This document shows positions 26,295 to 37,100 of a stretch of DNA of 64,000 bases, piece by piece. The notes under the pieces were generated by a model. It was not told where the DNA came from and made no database searches. It worked only from the letters and a program-made list of their open reading frames with translations. The number at the start of each line of letters is the position of its first letter. Positions within the stretch are counted from its first letter, which is position 1. The translations under genes were made by a program, and so were the position numbers. This DNA comes from Salegentibacter salegens (lineage in GTDB: Bacteria; Bacteroidota; Bacteroidia; Flavobacteriales; Flavobacteriaceae): positions 1,674,001 to 1,738,000 of the forward strand of contig NZ_LT670848.1 in the NCBI RefSeq assembly GCF_900142975.1, in the 5' to 3' direction.

Positions 26295-27170
26295 CTAGCT
26301 TTTAAATTTCTTCCACATTTTAATGCCAATTTTTATAAGGGCAAATACAACGAATCCAACCACCAGGCCTGTAAGAAATTCAACGATAATTCCCGGAATA
26401 CTCTCAAACAAACCGTGGAAAAATTCAAGATTATGTACAAAAATTCCTCCAGAAACTAAGAGCAAAGCTATAGTCCCAATAACCGATAAACTTTTAATTA
26501 CCTTAGGTAATGCACTTACCAAAAACCGACCAATTTTATCGGAAAAACTGTTTTCTTCCTCGTTTAAGCTTATAAGTTTCGCGCCAAACTCATCCATTCT
26601 CACAATTAGGGCCACAATACCATAAACTCCTACAGTGGCTACTATGGCAATTAGGGTAACTACCAGAATTTGCGTAAGTAAAGGCTCCTGTCCTACTGTT
26701 CCTAAGGCTATTATAATTATTTCTACCGAAAGTATAAAATCGGTTAAAATTGCTGATTTTATCTTCTCTTTTTCCCTGCTTAAAACTTCTTCTTCAGAGA
26801 GTTTTTCAAGTTTAGGTTTCTCTTTTTTATGCAAATGCGGAAATAGGTATTCATGTACCTTTTCGGCTCCTTCATAGGCCAGGTAGAGTCCGCCTATAAT
26901 CAAGATTACAGTAATAGCCGACGGCAAAAAAGCACTTAGTAAAAATGCCAGTGGTAAAATAATAAGCTTATTGAGAAAGGACCCTTTGGTAATTGCCCAT
27001 AGCACCGGTAATTCTCTGGAAGACATGAACCCTGATGCTTTCTCTGCATTAACAGCAAGATCATCACCTAAAAGACCCGCTGTTTTTTTCCCTGCCACTT
27101 TTCCCATTACCGCTACATCGTCCATTAGCGCTGCGATATCATCTAAAAGGGCAAAAATTCCTGAAGCCAT
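26295..27170 (-). CDS. DUF808 (YedI-like) membrane protein
   Basis: 291 residues, start MASGIFALLDDIAALMDDVAVM is diagnostic of the family. Several membrane helices follow (residues ~75-110, 150-200, 225-285), with a Lys/Glu-rich loop KHLHKKEKPKLEKLSEEE-like between. Inner-membrane protein of unknown function. Monocistronic. Confidence 0.88.
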   Translation of the reverse strand: MASGIFALLDDIAALMDDVAVMGKVAGKKTAGLLGDDLAVNAEKASGFMSSRELPVLWAITKGSFLNKLIILPLAFLLSAFLPSAITVILIIGGLYLAYEGAEKVHEYLFPHLHKKEKPKLEKLSEEEVLSREKEKIKSAILTDFILSVEIIIIALGTVGQEPLLTQILVVTLIAIVATVGVYGIVALIVRMDEFGAKLISLNEEENSFSDKIGRFLVSALPKVIKSLSVIGTIALLLVSGGIFVHNLEFFHGLFESIPGIIVEFLTGLVVGFVVFALIKIGIKMWKKFKS

Positions 27171-27456
27171 AGTTGTTATTTTAAGCAGGCAAGATAAGTG
27201 TATTTACGAAATTGAAATCTAAATATTATTGTAATAATTTCTTTGAGGTTGTAGCGTAGAAATTGTAAGATCTTCAATAGCTATACATCGATGTAGCAAG
27301 AATGATCTCTTAATCTCTATTTAAAAATATTCTAAATAAAATTTGTGCTTTAAGTAAGAAGATTTTACTTTCGCTCTAATATTTATTTAGACCTATTCTA
27401 TATAGATAGAAATAAACAACTATTTCCGGTAGCGCCCGGATCTTAAAATTCTGGTA

Positions 27457-28641
27457 ATGGATAAAAATAAACCGGGGAAAAAATTCAGAAAATACATTAG
27501 AACCCTGCATTTATACCTTGGGCTGGCAACAGGTTTAGTTGTTTTTATAGTATCTATAACCGGTTGCCTCTGGGTGTTTCAGGAAGAAATAACCGCTTTA
27601 ACTTCTAAGGTCCCAGAAGTTGTTCCGCAAACCAATCCTGAGATAGATCCATTAGAAGCTAAAGATATTGCGCAAAGCGTTTTCCCCGGCAAATATATTC
27701 ACGGTACTTTATACGGTGGTGGTAAAAAACCTATTGAAGTTATTTTTTATGAAGAAAAACCGGAATTCTATCAATCGGTATTTCTTCATCCCTGGACCGG
27801 TGAAATTCTTTATACTGAAAATCACTTATCAGGATTTTTTCATTTTGTTTTAGATGGCCATATGCATTTGTGGTTGCCTAAAGAAATAGGAAGCGAAATT
27901 GTAGCCTGGAGTACCTTTATTTTCTTTCTTATGCTGGTTTCGGGCATTATTCTATGGTGGCCTAAAAACAAAAAAGTTAGAAAACAACGTACCTGGTTTC
28001 AATGGAAATCGAGCACCAAATGGAAACGGAAAAATTATGATCTTCACCAAATTATTGGTTTCTATGCCAGCTTTATTGCAGTAATTTTCATCTTCACAGG
28101 GCTGGTAATGACTTTTGAAACTTTTGCGAAAGTCTTTTATAATGGTATTGGAGGTGAAAAAGAAGTAGTATTCTCTGTTCCTGAGAATCCAGGCGGAAGC
28201 TTCCAAAATTCATCACAGGAAAATGAGCCTATTAGAAAACTAATGCCATTTCTCAAAGAAAAATTTCCGAATGCGAAAGACTATGAAATTCATTATCCCT
28301 ATGATGAAAATCACAGTATATATGTAGAAGTTAGCAATAGTGATGGTATTTATTACGATTCAGATTATAGATTTTACGATCAAAATGACCTCTCTGAAAT
28401 TCCCTCCGAAACTATTTATGGTGTCTACGAAAAAGCGGGGGTAGCCGAGAAAATATTAAGGATGAACTACGATATTCATGTAGGAGCCATCGCCGGTTTG
28501 CCGGGCAAAATTCTTGCTTTTTTAATTAGTTTATTATGTAGCTCCCTACCTGTAACCGGTTTCCTTTTATGGTATGGTAAAAGGCTTAAAGCTAAGGCGC
28601 CTCAAAGCCGGAAAAAACAGGTTTTAGCTACTTCAAATTAG
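27457..28641 (+). CDS. PepSY-associated TM protein (PiuB/iron-uptake-type reductase)
   Basis: 394 residues with four membrane helices, the first being YLGLATGLVVFIVSITGCLWVFQEE, preceded by RTLHLYLG. Conserved histidines in HLYLG, HFVLDGHMHLWLP, DLHQIIGFY and DIHVGAIAG match the haem-binding pattern of the family. Such proteins are thought to reduce ferric siderophores or flavins at the inner membrane. A single gene upstream of an ion-channel gene on the other strand. Confidence 0.85.
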   Translation: MDKNKPGKKFRKYIRTLHLYLGLATGLVVFIVSITGCLWVFQEEITALTSKVPEVVPQTNPEIDPLEAKDIAQSVFPGKYIHGTLYGGGKKPIEVIFYEEKPEFYQSVFLHPWTGEILYTENHLSGFFHFVLDGHMHLWLPKEIGSEIVAWSTFIFFLMLVSGIILWWPKNKKVRKQRTWFQWKSSTKWKRKNYDLHQIIGFYASFIAVIFIFTGLVMTFETFAKVFYNGIGGEKEVVFSVPENPGGSFQNSSQENEPIRKLMPFLKEKFPNAKDYEIHYPYDENHSIYVEVSNSDGIYYDSDYRFYDQNDLSEIPSETIYGVYEKAGVAEKILRMNYDIHVGAIAGLPGKILAFLISLLCSSLPVTGFLLWYGKRLKAKAPQSRKKQVLATSN

Positions 28642-28767
28642 AAACAAGTAAGGTATTTCAGAAAAAAATTGAAGTACAAACCTGTGCTCGAATTCAATGA
28701 AGTAGTTAAATCTAATTACCGCGACAGTTCGTGAGTTAAAAGCTCGGCAGTGGAATTTCTAAAAATC

Positions 28768-29736
28768 TTAACTTTTAGCAAAAATATCTTCCCAGGTATA
28801 GTTTTCACTTCTAAATAAACCTTCCACTATATTCCTGCGACTTCGCAGTTCTTTTTCTTCCTTAGATTTCAAAGAGGGAAAATTATAGGAATCTCCCGTG
28901 TTCTCCCCTATTGAAAGGTTCGAAGCAAAATTCTTTTCCATATCTTCTAAAAAACTAGACAAAGAAGATCGCAAAACATTTAATTCAGTCCTATAATTAT
29001 TCTTTTCTTCTGAATAAAGAAGAATGCTAACTGCTTCATCTAACCTTGCAATGTTAATACTAAAACTATCCTTTTTCTTACTTTGCCTATAAAAATGAAC
29101 TACAGGATATGCGTGATGATTCACTGAATGTTTATCTATTAACTTTTGCAGCTCTGAAAATTGCTGGTAGCTGAATGAGGAATCAAAGCTTAATATATTT
29201 TTTGCAATTTCCTGTGGAGTTTTCCCAAGGTGATAAATACTTTTAGACAGGGTTCTCTTATTGACGAGGGCAGATGAAACCGAAAGAAAATAGGTCATTG
29301 AACTGGTAAAAAAGATAAATCCGAAGAAAGAAAAGGCACCGGTTAACAATTCAAATGCTGCAGTATTTGGCGTGAAATTACCCATCCCAAGTGTGGAGAG
29401 TGTATAACTTGTAAAATAAAGGCGCTCCCAAAAATTTGCTACTTTACCACTACTACTGGTAATAGCATCGGGATTTGAGGAATAAACTAAAAACAGCCCA
29501 ACCCAAATTAAGAGAAGCCAGATAAACAGAATCATAAGATTCACGAACAATCCATTATAATTATAGGCTTTTCTTCCAAAAATCTTCACACAAAACTGAA
29601 TGATCTTATCAGATAAAATAGAAATATTCCTGGATAAGAACCCTGTACCGCTACCCGAAAGGGTTGTGAAAAAAAAGTCGTGAATTGCGAGGAGCAATAA
29701 GACAATTCCAATAAATAATAATATTCCAGACATCAA
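28768..29736 (-). CDS. Two-helix ion channel protein (Ion_trans_2)
   Basis: 322 residues: a membrane segment at 4-24, others at ~68-85 and 132-156, with the pore loop SYTLSTLGMGNFTPN between. The filter TLGMGNF resembles the potassium signature TxGYGD in shape, but Y and D are replaced by M and N, so selectivity is uncertain. The cytosolic part (~180-322) is helical. Probably a K+ or non-selective cation channel. Confidence 0.78.
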   Translation of the reverse strand: MMSGILLFIGIVLLLLAIHDFFFTTLSGSGTGFLSRNISILSDKIIQFCVKIFGRKAYNYNGLFVNLMILFIWLLLIWVGLFLVYSSNPDAITSSSGKVANFWERLYFTSYTLSTLGMGNFTPNTAAFELLTGAFSFFGFIFFTSSMTYFLSVSSALVNKRTLSKSIYHLGKTPQEIAKNILSFDSSFSYQQFSELQKLIDKHSVNHHAYPVVHFYRQSKKKDSFSINIARLDEAVSILLYSEEKNNYRTELNVLRSSLSSFLEDMEKNFASNLSIGENTGDSYNFPSLKSKEEKELRSRRNIVEGLFRSENYTWEDIFAKS

Positions 29737-29816
29737 TTTAGGCTCTTACAAATTTTATTCAGACTTCTAAAGGTAAAAACATTTTGATTAATCTTCTTAT
29801 TCTTATTTCTGTAAAT

Positions 29817-29931
29817 AGTTTAAAACAGATCCTAAAACCAAAGAACTCGCTAAAGAAATTATTGCAGCTCAAAAAAGAGAGATTGCTCAAATGAAAAAAA
29901 TAATTTATCGCCTGGAAAATGAGGAAAACTA
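29817..29931 (+). pseudogene. Remnant of a DUF305 gene (C-terminal stub)
   Basis: The frame reads KTDPKTKELAKEIIAAQKRE, IAQMKKIIYRLENEEN and a stop, the typical end of DUF305 proteins (copper-linked helical proteins). An in-frame stop lies directly upstream and no start exists, so only a stub of ~37 codons remains. Confidence 0.6.
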
Positions 29932-30097
29932 ATATTTGGAAATTTTTCAGGAAACAAGCGCTTGACAAACTTACAGGAAGCATTTTTAGGATTTTTTTTT
30001 GCAAACTTCCCCTAATTAGAACTGCCTGATTTCTATAAATTCTCTTCTCGCAGGATAGCCGAAATTGCGAATATGTGGTGTTTTTGCAGGTATGCTG

Positions 30098-30775
30098 TCA
30101 CGAAATAGTTGTTGTTTCTATTTTATCAATTATCCATAGACCATTGACCTTCTTTATGAAAATTCTTACTCCAAATCCGTTCAATCTTCCCATTGAATAA
30201 TTACTTGTTAGCACTCCAAAAGAATATGTTTTATCAAATTTTATTCTGCTAAATCCAGTAGCTCCATTTAAAAAGAAATCATACTCATTTTTTTGACTCC
30301 ATATTTCTGATCCTTCCGGAAATTCTGATAAATATTTCAATTTTAGCTTTTTATCTGCGTTTAGACTATCTAAAATGATTTTATATCTAGAATCAACTTT
30401 TGTTGAATCTAATTCAATATTCTCCTTCTTATAGAATTTTAGAAAAGCTTTTTTATCATTTTTACTTAATAAATATGTGGAGTCACTAATAGCGATAACC
30501 AATTTTACTGAATCTTTATAATATTTCTTTTTCAGTAATTCATATTCCTCCCATTTTTTTTTAGATTCAATGGTGTCTAATGCTAAAATATCCGCATTAT
30601 TATCACGTATAAAAGGAGGTGGCGGAATTGGAACTCTTACGTCTCTATGAAGTGAATCTATTAATTGAGGAAAAATTTTATATGCTACTTGTTTTTCAAA
30701 CTTAAGAGGCTTGAATTCTTCATCGCAACTATAAAGCAATGTCAAGACTGATATAAAAATGAAAAATTTCTTCAA
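30098..30775 (-). CDS. Hypothetical lipoprotein (225 aa)
   Basis: Lipoprotein signal MKKFFIFISVLTLLYSC followed by Asp-Glu-Glu. The mature part is rich in Lys and Asp with a helical centre (SKKKWEEYELLKKKYYKDS) and a strand-rich end (SRIKFDKTYSFGVLTSNYSMG...GLWIIDKIETT). No family recognised. Base composition is even lower in GC than its neighbours, which may mean recent acquisition. Confidence 0.75.
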   Translation of the reverse strand: MKKFFIFISVLTLLYSCDEEFKPLKFEKQVAYKIFPQLIDSLHRDVRVPIPPPPFIRDNNADILALDTIESKKKWEEYELLKKKYYKDSVKLVIAISDSTYLLSKNDKKAFLKFYKKENIELDSTKVDSRYKIILDSLNADKKLKLKYLSEFPEGSEIWSQKNEYDFFLNGATGFSRIKFDKTYSFGVLTSNYSMGRLNGFGVRIFIKKVNGLWIIDKIETTTIS

Positions 30776-31077
30776 CCTATTTATTTACTACGACTTGTTA
30801 TATCTTATACTTCTCTCAATAATAAAGAGCTAATTACAAGGATAAAAGCAATTGTTATAATTCCTTGTAAAAATATTAAAATTTAGCCGAGTCTGATTAT
30901 GGAAACACATAAAGCACCCATAGTTTAAATTTCCCAAAATTAAAAAGGAACCTTTCTTTAACAAACTAATTTTTTGTATTTCAGTTACTTAAATGATTTA
31001 AACATAATTTTTTTGAAGGGATTGTCGTATATTTCTAATTACTAGAATATTTTTCTTCCCCCAGTTTATTTAGTGAT

Positions 31078-31284
31078 ATGTATAAAATAATTTCCGCCAT
31101 AGTACTGGTTGTATTTGTTCCGGCTTTAGCTTTTCGCAGGCTCAAATTCACGAATCTCTAGCCAACGGGCATTCTTATAATGGGGTGTTTTCACCGAGTT
31201 CTGTTGTGTATCATTTAAAATCTAATGACAAAAGGAATCACTCATATCAATCTAACAAGCAAAGCGATGATCAACTCCTTGTTT
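31078..31284 (+). pseudogene. Frameshifted small exported peptide gene
   Basis: ATG at 31078 begins MYKIISAIVLVVFVPALAF, a clear signal peptide, but this frame stops soon after. Shifting by one base near 31135 continues as QAQIHESLANGHSYNGVFSP and SSVVYHLKSNDKR to a stop near 31284. The join restores a signal peptide with an Ala-x-Ala-like cleavage site, so one indel probably broke the gene. The 3' end overlaps the kinase start region. Confidence 0.45.
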
Positions 31285-33264
31285 AAATCCTTTATATGGT
31301 GTACTGCTTTGCTCTTGCATGTGAGCGGATTTTCCCAAAGTCCCCGGGTTAAAAATAGTGCAAAAACTGCAGTTGAAATAAGTCTTGACCAGGACCTTTC
31401 TTCAGATGAAGTTGCTGCTTTGAGTAGAGCCTACCAGGACAAGGCATTGTGGTTTAAAGAAATGCCCCATTTTAACAGGGACAGTACTGTTTTTTACTTT
31501 GATAGGGCTGCGCTACTACTGCAAAATAGCAAGCCTCTACAATATGAACGTTTGGCTGATTTGTATCGTGATATCACAGATAGAGCTAATAGGTCTCATA
31601 ACTTTAACGTAGTAGATTCGCTGGCACCCATAGGTTGGGCTTATTATGAAAAAATCCCGGAAAACAAAAAAGATAAGGTTTTGGGTTATGATCTATTGAT
31701 TAATTGGGCGTTGATAAAAATTATAAGAGGAGAGCCAAAACCGGGGCTCGAGCTTTTTGTAAAAGCCCTGGACTTGCTAAAAGATGATAATCGGCCTGAG
31801 ATTCAGCTTAAGATATTGAAAGATAGAGGCAGATTTCTTTATCAATATGGGTTGCCGGAAGAGCAAGAAAAATCTTTTCAATTTTTAAAGGAAAGTATGA
31901 TTGGCTATCAGAATTCAGATTATCCGGAAAAGAATGAGGCTCTTGTTGTTGCCTACAAATTGTTATTTTACCATTACGGAGAGTCAGATCCTGATTCAAG
32001 TGACTATTATATGCATCAAATAGAAGAGTTATTACCTCAAATCACTAATCCCTTTCATCATACCTGGCATTCTTATTCAATGGGTAGCAGCCTTATTCAA
32101 AAGGAAAAATACGAAGAGGCTAAACCTTACTTATATAAAACCATAAAATTTTTGGAGGAGTATAACCTACGAACTATTGATGTTTATCAATTCGCGCATG
32201 TTCTGTTAGGCAAGATTGCTAAGGCAGAAGGTAAATACGATAAAGCAATAGAATATTATGAAATTGCCAAGAACTCCTCAATCGCGATAAATACTAAGGT
32301 AAATACAGCCTACTTTATAGAAGAATTATCCAGATTGTATGCCCTCAAAGGAGATTATAAGACCGCTCTTGAATATCATATAGAGTGGTCGGAAGCTAAC
32401 AACGTTATCGAAGTAGAAAGAAACGAAAGAAGCCTTCGTGAAAATGAATTACAGGTGAATGTGCTCAAGCAAGATAAAGAGCTTACTGCTAAGCGGCAAC
32501 AACAAACTATTTATATTGTTGCCTTAATTATTGGTGCTTTATTGCTAGGACTATTATATCGTAATTACAGACTTAAACAAAGGAGTAATCAAAAACTAAA
32601 AGCACTAAATGAAGAGCTAGCCCATAAAAATGTGTTGCTTGATAAACACAACGCAGAAAATGAACTGCTTCTTAAAGAAATACATCATCGTGTGAAGAAC
32701 AATTTAGAAATGGTAAAAAGCCTGATTGCTTTGCAGTCGGCTCAAATAGATGACCCTGCCACTAAAGACGCTATGATCGCCAGCCAAAACAGAGTACAAT
32801 CGATGGGTATTATTCATCAAAAATTATATCAAGGGACAAATCTGGGAAGTATTGAAATGAAGGATTACTTCATCAACCTAAGTGAAGGTATTCTCGACAG
32901 TTTTAATGCAGAAGAGCGTGTAAAAATTGAATGCGCTATGGATAACCTGGAACTGGATGTTGATACAGCCGTTCCCATTGGCCTTATTGTAAACGAGCTG
33001 CTCACTAATGCCCTTAAGTATGCATTTCCAGAACAGCAACAGGGTGTTATACATATAAGTCTGGCAAAGGACAGTAATCAAAATTTAAGACTGGAGGTGA
33101 CAGATAATGGTGTCGGGAAAACAGCAGGTCTTGCTCCCAAAGGCACCGGTTTCGGTTCGCAATTGGTAGAACTATTAACCCTGCAACTAAATGGGAAGAT
33201 GAGAGAACGCAGTGATCAAGGAACTCATATTGAATTTGATTTTCTTCTCCAAAAAAGCGCATAA
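31267..33264 (+). CDS. TPR sensor histidine kinase (HisKA_2 type)
   Basis: 665 residues from ATG 31267, which begins the signal peptide MINSLFKSFIWCTALLLHVS; the ATG at 31225 adds 14 unlikely residues. Residues ~40-400 form periplasmic TPR-like helices (EKYEEAKPYLYKTIKFLEEY, GKYDKAIEYYEIAKNS). One membrane helix (TIYIVALIIGALLLGLLY), a coiled coil, then HisKA_2 with EIHHRVKNNLEMVKSLIALQ and HATPase with NELLTNALKYAFP and GTGFGSQLVELL. Its response-regulator partner directly downstream is broken, so the kinase is orphaned here. Confidence 0.88.
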   Translation: MINSLFKSFIWCTALLLHVSGFSQSPRVKNSAKTAVEISLDQDLSSDEVAALSRAYQDKALWFKEMPHFNRDSTVFYFDRAALLLQNSKPLQYERLADLYRDITDRANRSHNFNVVDSLAPIGWAYYEKIPENKKDKVLGYDLLINWALIKIIRGEPKPGLELFVKALDLLKDDNRPEIQLKILKDRGRFLYQYGLPEEQEKSFQFLKESMIGYQNSDYPEKNEALVVAYKLLFYHYGESDPDSSDYYMHQIEELLPQITNPFHHTWHSYSMGSSLIQKEKYEEAKPYLYKTIKFLEEYNLRTIDVYQFAHVLLGKIAKAEGKYDKAIEYYEIAKNSSIAINTKVNTAYFIEELSRLYALKGDYKTALEYHIEWSEANNVIEVERNERSLRENELQVNVLKQDKELTAKRQQQTIYIVALIIGALLLGLLYRNYRLKQRSNQKLKALNEELAHKNVLLDKHNAENELLLKEIHHRVKNNLEMVKSLIALQSAQIDDPATKDAMIASQNRVQSMGIIHQKLYQGTNLGSIEMKDYFINLSEGILDSFNAEERVKIECAMDNLELDVDTAVPIGLIVNELLTNALKYAFPEQQQGVIHISLAKDSNQNLRLEVTDNGVGKTAGLAPKGTGFGSQLVELLTLQLNGKMRERSDQGTHIEFDFLLQKSA

Positions 33265-33510
33265 TGAGCGAAAGCATTAAGATATTGATTGTGGAAGTTG
33301 AGATGGTTATTGCTACAAATATCTTCTTACAACGTACTAAACTGGGATAAAAAGTTACCGAAATTCTTCCCCGGTTGAAGAAGCTTTAGCACACATAAAT
33401 ATCAACCACCTGATATATTGCTACTGGATATCAACCTTAAAGGTGAGCTGGACGGCATTGAAATTACCCTGGCTCTGCAAAAGACCATGATATTAACCTG
33501 AAGCATGAAT
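33264..33510 (+). pseudogene. Broken response-regulator receiver gene
   Basis: Begins MSESIKILIVEVEMVIATNI, a receiver start in which the phosphate-site acidic pair ED has become EV, then a stop codon replaces the Tyr after KLG. Further on the frame recovers receiver motifs (LLLDINLKGELDGIE with the phospho-acceptor Asp) before ending again near 33500. No output domain remains. The ATG overlaps the kinase stop, as for a normal kinase-regulator pair. Confidence 0.7.
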
Positions 33511-33551
33511 TATCTATTGTAAGGGACACATAACTGTCACAATTAAAAACA

Positions 33552-33597
33552 AAAAAATCCTAACATCTTATAAATAAGCCTATTAGGATTTTATTTT
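33552..33597. terminator. Possible hairpin terminator
   Basis: AAAATCCTAA and TTAGGATTTT arms with an 18-20-base AT-rich loop, T-rich on the right. It could end the kinase transcript or lie in decayed DNA. Confidence 0.4.
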
Positions 33598-33960
33598 GTG
33601 ACCTTGCCAGGATTCACCGATTTCTCAAATAGCCTATAAATACTGATAACTTATTTTCTATGTTGACGATTTGTGAACCTAAATTTTGATGCCATTTGTA
33701 TCGTCTTGGGCAAAGGTACTAATATTCAAGTATTTAGACATTAAAATCAAAGAAATCTTACAGAATTCGGATTATCATTTGTGAGATGAATTTTCAGAAG
33801 AACAAATAAGCCCCTATTCAGACTTAGTAGAATGAATTTCAGATCAATCTAATGAAATCATTTTTGTTCCCAAATCATAAAACAACCAAGTAGGTGAATA
33901 ATCTACCACTGCTAATATTAGAATTTTAAAGCCAAGTGCTTAAAGGTAAATTTTTTTAAT
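33598..33960. other. Decayed intergenic DNA
   Basis: AT-rich with stops in all frames. Short stretches look like worn coding DNA, but I could not name a source. No RNA or promoter is evident. Confidence 0.4.
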
Positions 33961-34172
33961 TTCAAGATTAAAAACAAACTTAAAGGGCCAGGAGGTTCTC
34001 AATCTCTCTTTGCGGTAGCAGCTGAACGTGTAAAGCAAAAATATGATAAAGGAACTTTCTCTGTCGCGAAATCTGAGCTGTCTATAACCTGGAAGAGTTT
34101 CTGAACCTCAAAACCACTCAAAAGAAAGAGGAGGTTAAAAAATCAATAAAAGAGCGAAATCGGGGGTTGTGA
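33961..34172 (+). pseudogene. Gene remnant running into the CRISPR array
   Basis: One frame reads KLKGPGGSQSLFAVAAERVK and QKYDKGTFSVAKSE. After a one-base shift near 34078 it continues AVYNLEEFLNLKTTQKKEEV and KKSIKERNRGL to a stop at 34170-34172, inside the first CRISPR repeat. Coding quality is good on both sides of the shift, and no start is visible. The family is not recognised. The array's upstream flank is therefore old coding DNA. Confidence 0.4.
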
Positions 34173-37100
34173 ATTGCTTTCAGAATTGTATTTTTAATTA
34201 GGATTCACAGGATTCTAAATATCCTAACTCTGAAGAAGTAGGTTGTGAATTGCTTTCAGAATTGTATTTTTAATTAGGATTCACAGGATTTGTTTTTGAT
34301 AATACTAAAACCATAGAGTTGTGAATTGCTTTCAGAATTGTATTTTTAATTAGGATTCACAGGATAAATGGCTTTACCATATCTTCGGGCGCAGTTGTGA
34401 ATTGCTTTCAGAATTGTATTTTTAATTAGGATTCACAGGAGTATGGAAAGAAGAGAATAGAGCTCCTGAGTTGTGAATTGCTTTCAGAATTGTATTTTTA
34501 ATTAGGATTCACAGGTCCAGATATGTCATTATACTTCAAGTATAGTTGTGAATTGCTTTCAGAATTGTATTTTTAATTAGGATTCACAGGGAAATTCTTA
34601 TGAAAGCCTTGCGCTCTTAAGTTGTGAATTGCTTTCAGAATTGTATTTTTAATTAGGATTCACAGGAAGGCTGATAAAAATTATAATGAATATCCTGTTG
34701 TGAATTGCTTTCAGAATTGTATTTTTAATTAGGATTCACAGGCGCGCTTTCTCCATCATTACCACTTAGCAGTTGTGAATTGCTTTCAGAATTGTATTTT
34801 TAATTAGGATTCACAGGTCTTCAACAATTAATACTCACTCATTATGAGTTGTGAATTGCTTTCAGAATTGTATTTTTAATTAGGATTCACAGGTTATGGA
34901 AGACGAAATACAAGAAGGGATCAGTTGTGAATTGCTTTCAGAATTGTATTTTTAATTAGGATTCACAGGCTCTGCTACATCTTCACTGGTACTAAACCAG
35001 TTGTGAATTGCTTTCAGAATTGTATTTTTAATTAGGATTCACAGGGACTTTATTTAGACTATCCATAGCTGCTGCGTTGTGAATTGCTTTCAGAATTGTA
35101 TTTTTAATTAGGATTCACAGGATAAATGGCTTTACCATATCTTCGGGCGCAGTTGTGAATTGCTTTCAGAATTGTATTTTTAATTAGGATTCACAGGAGG
35201 ATTTACGTAAACCAATTTGGTTACAATGTTGTGAATTGCTTTCAGAATTGTATTTTTAATTAGGATTCACAGGCAATTTGCATTTTTAAATTTCCGCCAA
35301 ATAGTTGTGAATTGCTTTCAGAATTGTATTTTTAATTAGGATTCACAGGAGTGACGGCTAAGGGTTGAACCTTTCAAGGGTTGTGAATTGCTTTCAGAAT
35401 TGTATTTTTAATTAGGATTCACAGGAATATCGCCGGGTTACAAGGCCATTCAAAAGTTGTGAATTGCTTTCAGAATTGTATTTTTAATTAGGATTCACAG
35501 GTTCGTTGCGGAACTTCATTCCGGCAACAAGTTGTGAATTGCTTTCAGAATTGTATTTTTAATTAGGATTCACAGGAAATAACGGCCTTATCACCTTAAT
35601 AAGCGAGTTGTGAATTGCTTTCAGAATTGTATTTTTAATTAGGATTCACAGGTGATGTTCTATTTAGGACAAAGCCAGAAGAGTTGTGAATTGCTTTCAG
35701 AATTGTATTTTTAATTAGGATTCACAGGGATATTCCTTTCTTCTTAGAATGGTCTGGGGTTGTGAATTGCTTTCAGAATTGTATTTTTAATTAGGATTCA
35801 CAGGCCAGCGTCGGCGTTTGGCGCGTTGTTTTGGGTTGTGAATTGCTTTCAGAATTGTATTTTTAATTAGGATTCACAGGCCGACAGAGATTTAAAAGAA
35901 GCGATCGAAGTTGTGAATTGCTTTCAGAATTGTATTTTTAATTAGGATTCACAGGGAAGCGATACGCGAAGACCTGGGAAAGATAGTTGTGAATTGCTTT
36001 CAGAATTGTATTTTTAATTAGGATTCACAGGGACTTTTTTTATAATTGAAGCCAACGCAAGTTGTGAATTGCTTTCAGAATTGTATTTTTAATTAGGATT
36101 CACAGGTCTAAACTGGTTATTCCTAAAGGAAGGTAAGTTGTGAATTGCTTTCAGAATTGTATTTTTAATTAGGATTCACAGGAAAGTTCGGCCAGGCTGT
36201 TAAGGTCCGAAGGTTGTGAATTGCTTTCAGAATTGTATTTTTAATTAGGATTCACAGGTTTACCGGGAAGATTATTCACTGGACGCAAGTTGTGAATTGC
36301 TTTCAGAATTGTATTTTTAATTAGGATTCACAGGTTTTGTTTTCCCATCGACGAAGCCGTTAAGGTTGTGAATTGCTTTCAGAATTGTATTTTTAATTAG
36401 GATTCACAGGGAAAATACAAAAAAGAAGTAGGGATTCTTGGTTGTGAATTGCTTTCAGAATTGTATTTTTAATTAGGATTCACAGGCGGTATTCACGCTG
36501 AAACTCCTGAGGACGGGTTGTGAATTGCTTTCAGAATTGTATTTTTAATTAGGATTCACAGGTTTTAACCAGCTATTAATAAAAAGCCAGTAGTTGTGAA
36601 TTGCTTTCAGAATTGTATTTTTAATTAGGATTCACAGGAAGCCAATGAAGAATTACAGGCGGCCGTTAGTTGTGAATTGCTTTCAGAATTGTATTTTTAA
36701 TTAGGATTCACAGGTAATATCGCCGTCGCTAATTTCGACGCCGGGTTGTGAATTGCTTTCAGAATTGTATTTTTAATTAGGATTCACAGGATAATCACAT
36801 TGGCAATTTCGGGATAGTTGGTTGTGAATTGCTTTCAGAATTGTATTTTTAATTAGGATTCACAGGTTTTAGCTCGGTATATTTGTCTAAAACTGAGTTG
36901 TGAATTGCTTTCAGAATTGTATTTTTAATTAGGATTCACAGGAAGCAAAAAAAAAGCACAGCAAGGCTTAGGTTGTGAATTGCTTTCAGAATTGTATTTT
37001 TAATTAGGATTCACAGGTTTTAATTTTTGAAGAAAAGGCTTCGTTAGTTGTGAATTGCTTTCAGAATTGTATTTTTAATTAGGATTCACAGGAAACCTGA

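Noticed and set aside
33600..33640. tRNA-like end (GCCAGGATTCACC) as a possible attachment site
   Set aside because: Too short and lacks the rest of a tRNA cloverleaf; no integrase is present.
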